Of a DNA stretch of 64,000 nt, positions 21,225-32,310 are shown in pieces. Position 1 is the stretch's first letter, and each line of letters begins with the position of its first letter. This DNA comes from Pomphorhynchus laevis (lineage: Eukaryota > Acanthocephala > Palaeacanthocephala > Echinorhynchida > Pomphorhynchidae): positions 213,965 to 277,964 of the forward strand of contig WNNJ02002241.1 of assembly GCA_012934845.2 (NCBI GenBank), given 5' to 3'. A model generated the notes under the pieces. It did no database searches. It saw nothing but the letters and a program-made list of their open reading frames with translations, and was not told the DNA's origin. The position numbers and the translations under genes were made by a program.

Positions 21225-21230
21225 TTTATT
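21225..21230 (-). promoter_or_regulatory. AATAAA overlapping the SLIRP-like stop codon
   Basis: The minus-strand reads TTAAATAAAAT across the stop; the hexamer shares bases with TAA. If used, the 3'UTR would be only about 15-25 nt. Confidence 0.35.
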
Positions 21231-21550
21231 TAATTTTGATACATTCCATTCGTAGAGCTGTTTCTAGCGTATACGTCAACTTTAAAAGAATGTAGATCGA
21301 TTTCATGAGATCTACTAGAGAGACAACGCTGCATTGCACCCTTAGTGCTGTATTGAATGATTGCGAATGATTTCGGCATTCGAGTAAAACCATCAAAAGG
21401 TCGTTGTATGTCTTCAACAGTTCCAAATTGATTAAAGTAATTCAGTAAATCGCGCTGGCTGGCTGTCCATGGAATACCTAACGCTATAAGAAGGTTATCA
21501 CCCATCAACATCTTATGAGCATATCGTAATGCTATTCCAAATTTTACCAT
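21230..21550 (-). CDS. SLIRP: SLIRP-like mitochondrial RNA-recognition-motif protein
   Basis: Single exon, ATG at 21550, 106 residues. The short basic N-terminus (MVKFGIALRYAHKM) suits a mitochondrial presequence. One RRM occupies about residues 20-98: RNP2-like LLIALGIPW, the SLIRP-type PWTASQRDLLNYFNQFG, PFDGFTR, and RNP1-like SFAIIQYS, ending VDVYAR. Human SLIRP is of the same size and carries the same PWTA and PFD...TG patterns. In mammals it partners LRPPRC to stabilise mitochondrial mRNAs, which is family knowledge and not shown here. The stop TAA overlaps an AATAAA (21225-21230), implying a minimal 3'UTR if that signal is used. No frame damage. A divergent generic RRM protein is the alternative. 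Confidence 0.8.
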   Translation of the reverse strand: MVKFGIALRYAHKMLMGDNLLIALGIPWTASQRDLLNYFNQFGTVEDIQRPFDGFTRMPKSFAIIQYSTKGAMQRCLSSRSHEIDLHSFKVDVYARNSSTNGMYQN

Positions 21551-22340
21551 CTTAATAAGTTTAATTTTAGTTATATTTCAGTTATTATTAAGTCTTGTAC
21601 ATAAATACTTTGAGTATATACTCAAATATACTTTGAGTCGACGTAAACCAGCCACTTCATATTATTCAATATTGTAGTCATTAATAAGGAATTTATAGGC
21701 TTCAAAAGTATAAATGCATTAATGTTTTTAATATTGAACAATTTAACAACAGAATAAAGAATTAAATAGTCCTGTATCTTAGGGGCTAGTGTTTTCCGAG
21801 GCTCGTTAGAATTAATGATTGTCATTTAGATAATTAAGAGTATACTTTTCAATCATATGGATGGCTTGCCTGTTGACTGTCTAATAGCAAAGTATATTGA
21901 GTGTATATATACTAAGAAATATTACGTACGACATGTATATTGTTGGAAAACGTTTCATCATGCATATCAGGGATATATAAGATAACTATATGCACTATGT
22001 AGGACTGGTTAGGAAGGAGCAAACTACTATAATATAAAAGGTAATTTTGAAATCAATATTATAATTACTAAATCTAAATTAGTCTTAATCACTTCATTAA
22101 ATATTAATTTAATAAGATTCATAGTAGTGATTATAATGTACGTCTTAGCCGTATTGGAATGCTGTCGGTACATTAGAGGTTTATATCTTTGGAAATGCTT
22201 CGTCTATGGTACATGTCGAATGGTGCGAGGGTTATCCCTATGATGTATTCACTAGTCGGATAGGTAGGTTGCGCGAAATAGTAGAGTTTTGTAAAAATCT
22301 CGATTTGGCAGATTACCGAAAATATTTAGATTGTCGAGGA
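21551..22340. other. Intergenic stretch, nothing supported
   Basis: Upstream of the SLIRP-like gene. Open frames here are short and lack motifs; I see no RNA gene or repeat with a second copy in the window. Confidence 0.5.
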
Positions 22341-22344
22341 TTTA

Positions 22345-22442
22345 AGCTTTAGCACTTTCAAATCACGATGCTACAAAGTGATACGCGAACAATGTAGCCA
22401 TTCAGCAGCTCTACTGTACTATCCTATTAAGCTACGATCCAT
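22345..22442 (-). repeat. tRNA-like SINE head beside LINE-A copy 1
   Basis: Minus-strand GGATCGTAGCTTAATAGGAT carries a good pol III A box (TAGCTTAATAGG). A box B about 70 bases on is poor. It directly follows the 3' end of the LINE-A relic at 22443-24330 and may be a short interspersed element sharing that site. Confidence 0.25.
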
Positions 22443-24330
22443 TGATGGACTATTTGATTTTTGTTTTTGTTTTGACTCTGCCTAAATAGTCTTTTGGCTT
22501 TGGCATGTATTTGAATAAATAAATAATGAGATTCACGGGAGAGTAAAAATAAAAATGGCTGATCGGGAAAGGTCAAGAGAAGATAGATGTATTTAATGAG
22601 AGTTAATTTTGTAGAGGCGAAATAACGAGACAGTAAACTGAAATTGATGACTAAGACGAAAAAGAATATGAATTGCAATGTTTCAAATACGTTGGAGAGG
22701 TAAATTGGTTATTTTATCGGAGTTAGCGAATGTGCTAGGACAATAGTCAATCTTGGGGGAAAGTAGGGTGAATATAAGAGTAGGGAATGCTCGAAAATCT
22801 ATTAGTATATGAGTGCGTAGATCTATGTTAATACAATAGGTCTATTTTAATGCAACTAGTTCAAGCTTGGAAATATTTAGGTGTGGAAATAGGTCGGTGT
22901 GATGCAGGCAGTGAGGCGTCTAAAAACGAGTTCTTAGGAAACGTCTGATAATGGCAGGTTTTTATTGACTTGGAAATAAACTATTTCGAAATAACGAATT
23001 AAAGCCAGTTGTAAGAAGGTAAGACATGACCGGAAGGAGGAATTTTAAAGCATGGATTGGCATATGATCTAATAGTGATGTAGAGATAGATGGTGACTGA
23101 AGAGTCGAGGAAAGATCTTTAGAAACTGGTAGAATATATAAAAGTTCGGGAATTAAAATGCCTGTATATTATATTGAGGGGATTTGAGTGGATGAAAGAT
23201 GTGAAATGAGTCAATAGTAAAGCAAGTAAATGACGATACATTCAGAAAAAATTGTTTTTTTTTTCATATAGTCTTCGAATTTATAAAAGTTGCAAGTTTA
23301 TTCCACTAGAAATGTACGTTTTTACAGGTAAGTAAGTGATAGAAATTTCATAATTGTGCAAGTGATAATTCGTCAGTAGACAATGAAATACAGTCTGTGT
23401 TGGTGAGAATAGTTAAGCAACATCAGTATATAGTGCATAAAGTTGCAACTTATGACACGAATGCAAGTGAGAAACATTTATAAGAGATAATGAGCGTGGA
23501 AGATTGAGAGTAAGGGTAACGAGGAAGTGATCAGAAATACCAGGATTGTAGATTGAGCATGATTGAAAAGTTCCAATGTGATCGGAAGCAGCAACTAGAG
23601 CAAGACTTCCACCTAGGACATGTGTATACGTAGTCAAAAGTACACGCTAGTTGTATTCGGCGATTATTGAAATACATTTTAAAATATCTGGGTTTGGGGA
23701 ACGGTCAAATTCAATATTATAGTCACCAAAAACAATGTTGGGTATAAAGAAGTATAAACTTGAAACATGATATCAGCAAGTTATGTGAAAGTTAAAGTGG
23801 AGGGTGAATATAATCCAGTGAGATATACAATAGCTAATTTAAAAGATATGTGTGAGAAAATATTCGACAGAGAAATAATTTATAAATAGCTAGAGAGCAC
23901 GAAAAATATATGTATTGACGAGGTGTAGATAACACCATAATCAGTGTTTGAGGTGATTATTCAGAACCTTGATAACTTGCGCGATCGAGAAAGGAATAGT
24001 CAAGTGATCGAATGCACTTTATAAAAAGGTTTTTGAAATCAGTATGACATCATTAAGTAATGTAGATACATTCTTGAAATTGTTCTACGAATAAGTCAAC
24101 TAATAGATCTGACTTGTATAAAATCGAGTGAGCACTAAGAATGCTAATACGGAAAGTGAATATTTCACTTTTGTATGATACATTAGAAGGTTTAGACGGT
24201 ACAGTGGTCGCCAGCGCATTTTCAGAGATGAACGGAAACAAAAATTTCCCGAGATTTTCTTAAAAACAAGAGAAGATTCACTATCATTTGTGCGTTGCAT
24301 TTTTCGGAGCGAACGAGTGAAAGTTAAGCA
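22443..24330 (-). mobile_element. LINE family A, copy 1 (degraded)
   Basis: Minus-strand CR1/Jockey-type non-LTR retrotransposon. The AP-endonuclease part lies at about 24240-23410: FRISILSAHSILYKSDLLVD near the start and THVLGGSLALVAASDH...ISDHFLVTLTLNLPR near the end, where the SDH catalytic motif is kept. The reverse transcriptase core is missing. The C-terminal post-RT segment, with the LLSPKIDYC and PLQRI patterns shared with the copy at 54035-57115, follows at about 23000-22450. Many stops and frame changes; an old copy. Confidence 0.65.
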
Positions 24331-27240
24331 ATTTGATATTCGTGCAATGGATTTTCAGGAATGATATGCGAGATTTATATTGGCATGCAAAATTTATGTT
24401 TCATGCACCATAGTCTACGTTGAAGCAAATGAATGACCGATAAAACAATCGGAAAATCAAAGAGATTGCGTTAAATAAGAATCAAAATGATTCTTTTGTC
24501 AATTTATCTAAATTTCTTGTAATTATACCAGATATGCGACTTGCTCTGCCACATATAATTCCAATATTTTTAGGTCGTTAAGTGCGCTAAGTGAAAATAA
24601 TGAGTCCATATTGAGACAACTTAATCGCAAATCTTAAAGATTCCAGATCCCTTTCGAGGAACGTTGTCTCTTCAAACTTGTCAGCTTTATTTGATCTTGG
24701 TAAAAAGTAAAATATTGTTGAATAAGAGCCATAATAATTCAGTGCCTAATTTATTAAAATTTTTGGCAATTATACTGAAAATGCGAGTTGTTTTATAGCA
24801 TATAAAATCAGTATATTCCTAACGCTTAGTTATCTGAAAATACGACGCCCAAAACAACGATATGTGAACTATAGGAATTGGTTGAGAGTTGATAGAATAT
24901 GTAGTCTTTGTGAACTTATGTGAATGCGATTTCATTGCACCGACAATTATAGTATTCATTTGTTAATGTTTGAGGATTATACAATAATTTGTTGGTAAAA
25001 ATCGTTAAAGATACATTAATGTACCTTAAGATTATCGCATATATCGGAGTTTTAGAAAGCAGTAAGGACGTGTCTTACGTTCGTATTTATTGCTATACAG
25101 ATTAAACACAATAACTTTCAAAGTAGACGAATTAATGTATTTTCTCACTAATTTACGACAAAATAATTTTGTCATTACACGCTGCTGAGGAAAATAAACC
25201 GAAATGTGATTAATTTTCATTCATACGGATTACGTATTTATATCAATTATTATATAGTAGATATTGTAATAAATGTATACCGTATCTTTACATAAGGCGT
25301 ACGTTCAAACATAGGCTCTATGCTGGAATAAACTTTAACGTAGTAATTAGACAATTTTAAATTTCAAGTATAGTTCTAGTGATAATATGAATACAATCCT
25401 TAATAATGGTAAGAATGTGTGCTACTGAAATATCGGAATAAATAACATCTCATCACCTTCATTCATTACTAAATAAATTCTAATAATAAGGACAGTTAAG
25501 ATGAATTCTTCTTCCGCTCTGCATCGAATATCTCCAGCTTAAACAGACCAAAGATAATATCGTAGTGATATCACAAATCCCATCCGTAAGGCATAAATCA
25601 AATCAGCTAACCGAGTCTACGTATTTAATATAATTATAAAATAAACAAAACATAATAATGCTAAATCAAAATTTAATAATTAAATAATAAAATTAATAAT
25701 TGTTTTTAGATTTTCTATAATTTAAATCAAGTTAAAATAAAAAATTGAAATTTAAAATAAACGTCATTTTTATAAATAGACTAATAAATAACAGAAAGTT
25801 TGAATATATCACAATATATGTATTTAATCCAAACATATATTGTTCGGGCGATAGATACAACCTGGTGTATAACCGCAAATATAATGGAGGAACATTTCCA
25901 AGTTAACTTGGTCATGTTCATATATTTGTCCATCATAATGTAACCAAACTACGAGACCGAACTACGCCGCTCTAAAACTTTGCTGTAATCAAGTGCTGGG
26001 TGGTGCTTATGAAATTTTCTAGTGTTCAAATTGCATTAATAATTGTTTTAATTATTATCAATATACTTAGACACCAGCGTGACACTTTTAATTATAAAGA
26101 CGAATCATTTTCATAAAACAAGTGAGAAAAATACAAACAGATTGATGATGTTGGTAGTAATTTGTTGATAATAATAAATACGAAACTTTAATAACATATA
26201 TTAAGGCATCTGATTACAAGGGCAGAGTAAATACATAATTTCTCCAAAACGATTAAGTCATAAGAAGGTATGGAATATAAAATTCTTATCTATTAGACAG
26301 TTTTTATTTAGATTTTCGATATTACAAAACCAGCATAAAGCATAGGCAGACGGACATTTCATCAATTTTAAGGATTATTTAGATCCCAGTTTATAAATGA
26401 ATTTTGGTCTTATACAGAACGAATTTACTTTTATTAAGACACATGAGATTAAACAACATTGCAACTCTTTAATGTACGCATTATAGGGTTTGACCAAAAA
26501 AATTTAAAACAAATGCGAAAAATGCATAGACAACTGAAAATGAGGTGATTGATAAGGTTTTTGCGAGTCTAACTAAATTGATTTTGCAGAACATAATTGA
26601 TTTAAAGCATGAATTATAAGGAAGCAATTATATTAAGCAACATTCTTTCGATACTTAATTGTTTCGTTCAAACATTTCGTTTCTTTTCGATTCATTTAAT
26701 TATTTTTCCAATTCATTAATTTCTTTTCATTTATTTCCTATCAATTCATGTCTTAATCAATTTTTGTTTCAATCAATTCATCACATTTCGTTATTTAATT
26801 TATAGTATTATTTTTATATTAATTAAAAAACATGTATTAATTAATATTTTTATTTAATATTTTAGTGTTTTGTAATTAATATGCGAGGTTCGATGGCAAC
26901 ATGAAGTTTTACTTTTGCAGTTTATTTGATATTATTTTTAAGTAACATTATGTATCTATAAAATGATGTAACAGTCACTTAATAATTTTTACATTTTACC
27001 AATTTTTTCTATTATTTACATAAATGGCTAAAGTTTATTTCGCCAAAATTGCGATACATAAAAATGTTGAAAAATATTTCCAAGATAATCGCTTTGATTT
27101 TAATAGCGATAATTATTCAAATATTCCACGTTTTGTCGCGAATATCGTACTTTTACAATTAATATATCATTTAATGTTTTTAAGAGAGGATAAGTTACAA
27201 TATCATCATTATTAAAATTCCTCAATTGTTAATAAATAAA
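24331..27240. other. Intergenic stretch with weak repeats
   Basis: No supported gene. A degenerate duplication is visible at about 24495-24600 and 24740-24845 (CCTAATTTAT, AATTATAC, ATGCGA, GCATATAA order). A copy of the local repeat family lies at about 25585-25795 (AATCAAATCAGCTAACCGAG onward). A 63-codon plus-strand ORF at 27024-27215, MAKVYFAKIAIHKN at its start, has no recognised motif. Confidence 0.5.
25585..25795 (+). repeat. Local repeat family copy
   Basis: Begins with CAAATCAGCTAACCGAGTCT, continues through an AT-rich body and AAAATTGAAATTTAAAATAA, and stops within the ACTAATAAATAACA tail. Same order as copies in the ADAR introns. Confidence 0.6.
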
Positions 27241-27244
27241 CTTA

Positions 27245-27540
27245 TTTTGGTTAAAAATATTATCTTGCGATGTTAATATCAGCAATTTCGGATAAGGAGG
27301 CTAACAACATTGTGATGGCAACCTACTTTCTCTCACTGTCTGTCTAGAGCTGAAAGACACGAGTGCATATTGACATATATCATTTGGAGAGTCTTGATAA
27401 TGGACCCCAGGAATATAGGATATCTTTCATTAGTCCGTACTCTTGAAACCATATCAACAATGGATTGGTTACGGCGTGGATGTGGATTCATGCTTGTTGT
27501 CATGAACTGATATAACAGCATTTTAATAACTAAAGAAAAC
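27245..27540 (-). mobile_element. LINE family B fragment
   Basis: Minus-strand translation includes YPIFLGSIIKTLQMIYVNMH then LSALDRQ and VAITMLLASLSEIADINI, matching VAVTMLLASPSDVAGINISK of the best family B copy (about 33515-33440). About 300 bp survive, from the region between endonuclease and reverse transcriptase. Confidence 0.6.
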
Positions 27541-27554
27541 AGTTCTAATTGTTC

Positions 27555-28275
27555 AGTCTGATTACATTCCAGATTATTCCTATCAGTTCCAGATTATTCC
27601 TCTCAGTTCCTTGTTATTTCTGTCAATTCCTTTTTATTCCTGTCAGTTCCAGATTATTTTTCTTAGTTCAAGAGTAGTATTCTTAGCTCCCGATTATTCC
27701 TATCAGTTCCTTGCTATTCCTGTCACTTCCTTGTTATTCCTGTCAGATCCTTTTTATTCCTGTCAGTTCCTTTTTATTCCTGTCAGTTCCAGATTATTCT
27801 TCTTAATTCAAGATTATTATTCTTAGCTCCCGATTATTCCTATCAGTTCCTTGTTATTCCTGTCACTTCCTTGTTATTCCTGTCACTTCCTTGTTATTCC
27901 TGTCACTTCCTTGTTATTCCTGTCACTTTCTTGTTATTCCTGTCACTTTCTTGTTATTCCTGTCACTTTCTTGTTATTCCTGTCACTTCCTTGTTATTCC
28001 TGTCACTTCCTTGTTATTCCTGTCACTTCCTTGTTATTCCTGTCACTTCCTTGTTATTCCTGTCACTTCCTTGTTATTCCTGTCACTTCCTTGTTATTCC
28101 TGTCACTTCCTTGTTATTCCTGTCACTTCCTTGTTATTCCTGTCACTTCCTTGTTATTCCTGTCACTTCCTTGTTATTCCTGTCACTTCCTTGTTATTCC
28201 TGTCAGTTCCTGATTATTCCTGTCAGTTCCAGATTATTCTTGTTGGTTCCAGATTATTCCTGTCAGTTCCGCTTG
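27555..28275 (+). repeat. 20-bp minisatellite, about 35 units
   Basis: Unit TTGTTATTCCTGTCACTTCC, nearly homogeneous from 27851 to 28205 and increasingly divergent on both sides (AGATTATTCCTGTCAGTTCC variants). Because 20 is not a multiple of 3 and the unit lacks stops, all three plus frames stay open and repeat a 20-residue pattern; these ORFs are an artefact of the tandem array. The array ends directly against the 5' part of the LINE-A copy at 28275, so it may be that element's 5' leader or a hotspot beside it. Confidence 0.9.
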
Positions 28276-29150
28276 CTACGCTCGCGAAAGAGTTAAACAC
28301 GGATTTAAACTTATTACAAATTAGCTTAATCTCTCGATAAAAGATCATGCCTAGAAAAACTCGATATCAAATTATCTCTGTTCCTGACAACACATCTTTC
28401 ACATTTGAATGCTTAGATGACTATACCAGTTTGAAAGTTGGATGTCATTGTAAAGACTGTGACGTATGGACTCTTGTTCGAGTTAAAATATCAGACCACT
28501 CGGTGTAACAACGTAAACCGCTTACATGTGGTTTTTGTTTATTAATACAACTTCTACAGCTATCATTTCCCTCTTCTGTCTCGCACACGACCACTCATAC
28601 CGGTACTGTTTTTGGCGTTTCTCTCGATTCAACACCTAATTTCGCATCGTATAATATTATTCTTGAACCTACTTTCGCATACACTCCTCGTTCAACTACG
28701 GATAAAACTTCTATTCATCTTCATCATCCTAACATTGCAAACGGTAAAGCTTTCCATCTCGTACATCCTCTTTCCTATTCCTTCCCCTATATATACCTCT
28801 CATACTTCTTTCTTCTCTGCACGTACTCCTTACTGCACCATCTCCGTATCAATTCTAAATAATTTACATCCTTCCGTCAAAATCATATCTAGTAACATAT
28901 CCGATCAACTGATCCAACTCTCCACTCCTGTCACACATGCTCCAACCGTATCACTTCTCAATAATTTACATTCTTCCGTCAAAATCATCTCCAGTAACAT
29001 CTTTGATCAACTGATTCAACTCTCCACTCCTGTCACACATTCTCCAACCTATCTTATTCTCCATTAAGCATTACTGTCATTTTCACCTCTACCTGCACTT
29101 CTGCCTCTACTCCTACCAGCTATGTATATCCACTACTTCCAAGAAGAATC
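28276..29150 (+). mobile_element. LINE family A, copy 2: sense ORF1 segment
   Basis: An ATG at 28347 opens MPRKTRYQIISVPDNTSFTF, followed by a cysteine cluster (GCHCKDCD and, after a stop, LTCGFCLL) that looks like a treble-clef or zinc finger. The following Ser/Thr/Pro-rich stretch (THTGTVFGVSLDS) is typical of a LINE ORF1 spacer. The distal 280 bp (about 28860-29145) occur again inverted at 30955-31235. Several stops show it is not functional. Confidence 0.55.
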
Positions 29151-31240
29151 GTCTGAAACGATACTTTCGTTTCGTCTGAAACTTCATCAGACGAAACGGG
29201 AAGGTGGAATAGCTCTGGGAGGGAAGTATAAAGAAAAGAGAGGGAACACGGGGCATATGGGTAGAAGGTAAAGTAAATTAGATATCTTATATTGTGGATA
29301 AGAAAAATCATCTGGATTTATGTTACAAGTGGTAGATGATGGTGAAAGAATTGAGTTTATGTTTTCCAATGAGATTTAGACTTAAAGGAGGACTCGAGTT
29401 GATTTCACCAAAATAGAGTACGTTTAGTACGCATAAGAATGAAATCGGAACGGCGGAGAGAAAGGTAGGAAGCACTGAGAATTTAGTGAGTTGACAGAAC
29501 GTTTAAGAAAGCGATTAAGCATATAAAAAGAGTGACGGAGCTGATGCTTTAAAAGACTAAAGTCGGAATCGAACCAGAGGGAATGGCGTAAGCGCTGAAA
29601 TGTCGTGGTCGACTAAGCAGAATGTGATTAAGATAGTCGTAAGTTCAAAATCAAACAAAATGCAGAGATCATTGGGAAAAAGATAGTTCAGTGGAAGTGA
29701 AAATAGTGAAGAATTAATTAAGGCTGCGCAGAGAATGGAGATATCGAGAGGTTTCCAGGGTCGACTTGGAGTATCTAATGTTGGGGACTCAAATGAAGGA
29801 TGGGACGAGTCAGAGTGACAAGGAAATGATCGGACAAACCAGGATCAATAATTGACAAGGAGATATATACATTGAAGCAGTTGAGAACATCAATGATGTC
29901 GATAGAACTCACGAGAATATGAGTGGGACTTGTGGAAAATAATTTATAGTTAAAATCAGAAGATTAGTTAGAGTGATAGAGTCAGAGTTAGCCGGGCGAT
30001 CATACAAATGTTAAAGTCACTGAAAAAAAGAAGTAGTATAAGACAATGAACAGTAAGAAGGATCTGCAATTTCGCTAAAGAACATACGTGAGGGACAGCT
30101 GAGCCTGGACGATATACAATCACAAGTTCGAGAGGGAAAACAGTTGATGGTCTAGATATGAGCAATTTGAACGAGGTGGAACGTATGTTAGTATTGATTT
30201 TACTCAGATACGTTGGGTGACGAGCAATGGCAACAATACTGTCATGGTTAGAAACAGTAGATGTTGAAGAGACAATTGGACGAGCTGATTCAACTAGATA
30301 ACAACCAGAGTGACGTGAACGACGAATAGCAAGATCGTCAGAATACCAGGATTCGGTAATGCCGAGAATATCGATAGACAATTGATCGAAGATATCAAGG
30401 AGCAGATCAGCTTTATAAAGAATGAGGCAAGTGTTGAAAAGACTAAGACGAAAAGTATGTTCAGGAGCGATATCGACTAGCAAAGAAGACTAGGGGAGAG
30501 GCGGGACGCCATCGGATTTTTGGCCTTGTGCGTACGAAGTGAAAATTTTCGTTTATTTGACAGTTTGATAGGGATAACTCGCCGCTTGTTTCACGTCGAT
30601 GTTTATCTGCGAGCTGAATCGAGCTGCGTAATATCCGTAGGGGAGCAGCGAGGAAAGATACGACAAGTAAATGAAGTGATTAGAAGTTTAAAACGTTAGG
30701 ATATTACTGATAAGGCATGTGAACTATGTCGGAATACGATGGAGTGGAGGACTGAGATCATTGGATTTAGTCGATTTGTTTAAACGGATCAAAGATTCAG
30801 GAGCGATATTATTGATGATGGATGGATTATCATCAGAAATAATAGTTGCTAGGATATACCTGAAAGCAGATACATCATCATCGAGGCGAGATTGTGGAGA
30901 AGCAGATTCGGAAAGCTTTTAGTTAGATATGATAATACAGCGATCGCGCGAAGGAAAATAATTACTTGGAAGTAGTGGATATACATAGCTGGTAGGAGTA
31001 GAGGCAGAAGTGCAGGTAGAGGTGAAAATGACAGTAATGCTTAATGGAGAATAAGATAGGTTGGAGAATGTGTGACATGAGTGGAGTGTTGAATCGGTTG
31101 ATCGGAGATGTTACTGGAGATGATTTTGACGAAAGTATGTAAATTATTGAGAAGATACGGTTGGAGCATGTGTGACAGGAGTGGAGAGTTGAATCAGTTG
31201 ATCGGAGATGTTACTAAAGATGATTTTTGGCTTTGTATTA
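29151..31240 (-). mobile_element. LINE family A, copy 2: inverted ORF1-endonuclease-RT start segment
   Basis: In minus orientation: ORF1 distal part (31240-30955), AP endonuclease (30483-29968) with LILYKADLLLDIFDQLSIDI, LGITESWYSDD and VIVYRPGS, and the beginning of the reverse transcriptase region (about 29370-29120). The catalytic ITESW motif is intact. It is joined to a sense reverse transcriptase 3' half at about 31240, the layout produced by twin priming during LINE integration. Confidence 0.65.
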
Positions 31241-32180
31241 GTGATCCTAATACAAAGCTCCGTATTAGGCATCTTGCTTTTCTCACTTCTCGATGATTTG
31301 TCTTCTATTTCTCATACATTTATTTAACTTCCATGTTGTGCAATATGCTGATGACATTCTCATCTATGATTATGCACATGCTTATCGTATTCATGATCTT
31401 AGTGTTTCTCCTTCCATCTATCTCGCCTAAATTTTCAATCATATGTCTTCCCTTTATCTTTCTCTAAATCCTAATAAATCTAAAATAATGTAGATCTTTC
31501 CTCGAAGCATCGACTTAAAACCTCCCACCGTATGATTAAATTCTACAATTCTTCCTATCGTTGATAATCTCGTTTTCCTAAGCTTCTATTTCGACAACCG
31601 ACTTTCACTTAAATTTTTCGTTAGGGATAAAGTATGCTCATCTACCTTGATTCTCCGCACCCTTCGTCAAATTCGTAGATTGATTGATTTTCCTTCTTGT
31701 AAGATTCTCAAATAGCTGACTTAGTCTATCTCCAAAATCACCTAAATCCACTCTTCGTCCCCTACAACGCATCGTCAACGCAACCGTCTGAATTATCCTC
31801 CGTCTTCGTAGTTTTGATCCTACATCCCCCATTTTGCTTCTCTCGATTTGCCTACCATTTATTCTCGTGCTCAAATTCATTTTCTTCTCGTTGCTTTCCG
31901 CCTTGTAACTTTTCATAACCCTTCCTTTCTCAGCCTTAATTTCTTTGACAATTCTCGTCCTGTCTACTGTTCCTTGCGTTCCCGTAATTCCATTATGTTA
32001 CATGTCCCAAATTACTCCAACACATTTGGCTTTTGATCCTTTTTTGTGACTGCTCCTCTCTCGTGGAATCATCTGCCCATTCATATATGCCAATCAACCT
32101 CCTTGCCATGATTCAAACGCCAAATTCGATCCCATTAAACAATTTAAGTAATTGATCTGCTTTACTTTTTCTGTTTTTTA
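31241..32180 (+). mobile_element. LINE family A, copy 2: sense RT C-terminal and 3' end
   Basis: Plus-strand frames give VVQYADDILIYDY (the YADD catalytic box) near 31330, then LSLNPNKSKIM, DNRLSLKFFVRDK, and the post-RT PLQRI segment. It runs to an AT-rich 3' end with AATAAATAAAG near 32180-32200. Several stops and shifts. Complements the inverted 5' segment to its left. Confidence 0.7.
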
Positions 32181-32310
32181 TTTATAATAAATAAAGACTT
32201 TATTAAATACACCAAAATATAGCATGCAAGAATAAAAAAGGTAGGTCATAACCAACTTAGATAAAAAATGACAGAATTTTCCTTCGTTATTTTCATCTTC
32301 CCTTTCTCTT

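Noticed and set aside
22345-22442. Functional tRNA gene
   Set aside because: The A box is good but the B box is poor and the cloverleaf does not close.
24053-24241. Independent small gene on the minus strand
   Set aside because: FRISILSAHSILYKSDLLVD matches the start of the LINE-A endonuclease, so it is part of that element.
27851-28205. CRISPR-like regular array
   Set aside because: Units are contiguous with no spacers, and the context is animal nuclear DNA.
27611-28340. Four long plus-strand ORFs of repeated LLFLSLPCYSCHFLVIPVTS type
   Set aside because: They are one minisatellite read in three frames; a 20-bp unit without stops keeps every frame open. No evidence of a protein.
30719-31296. 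Plus-strand ORFs at 30719-30922 and 31108-31296
   Set aside because: They lie antisense to LINE-A ORF1 and its inverted repeat; no independent motif.
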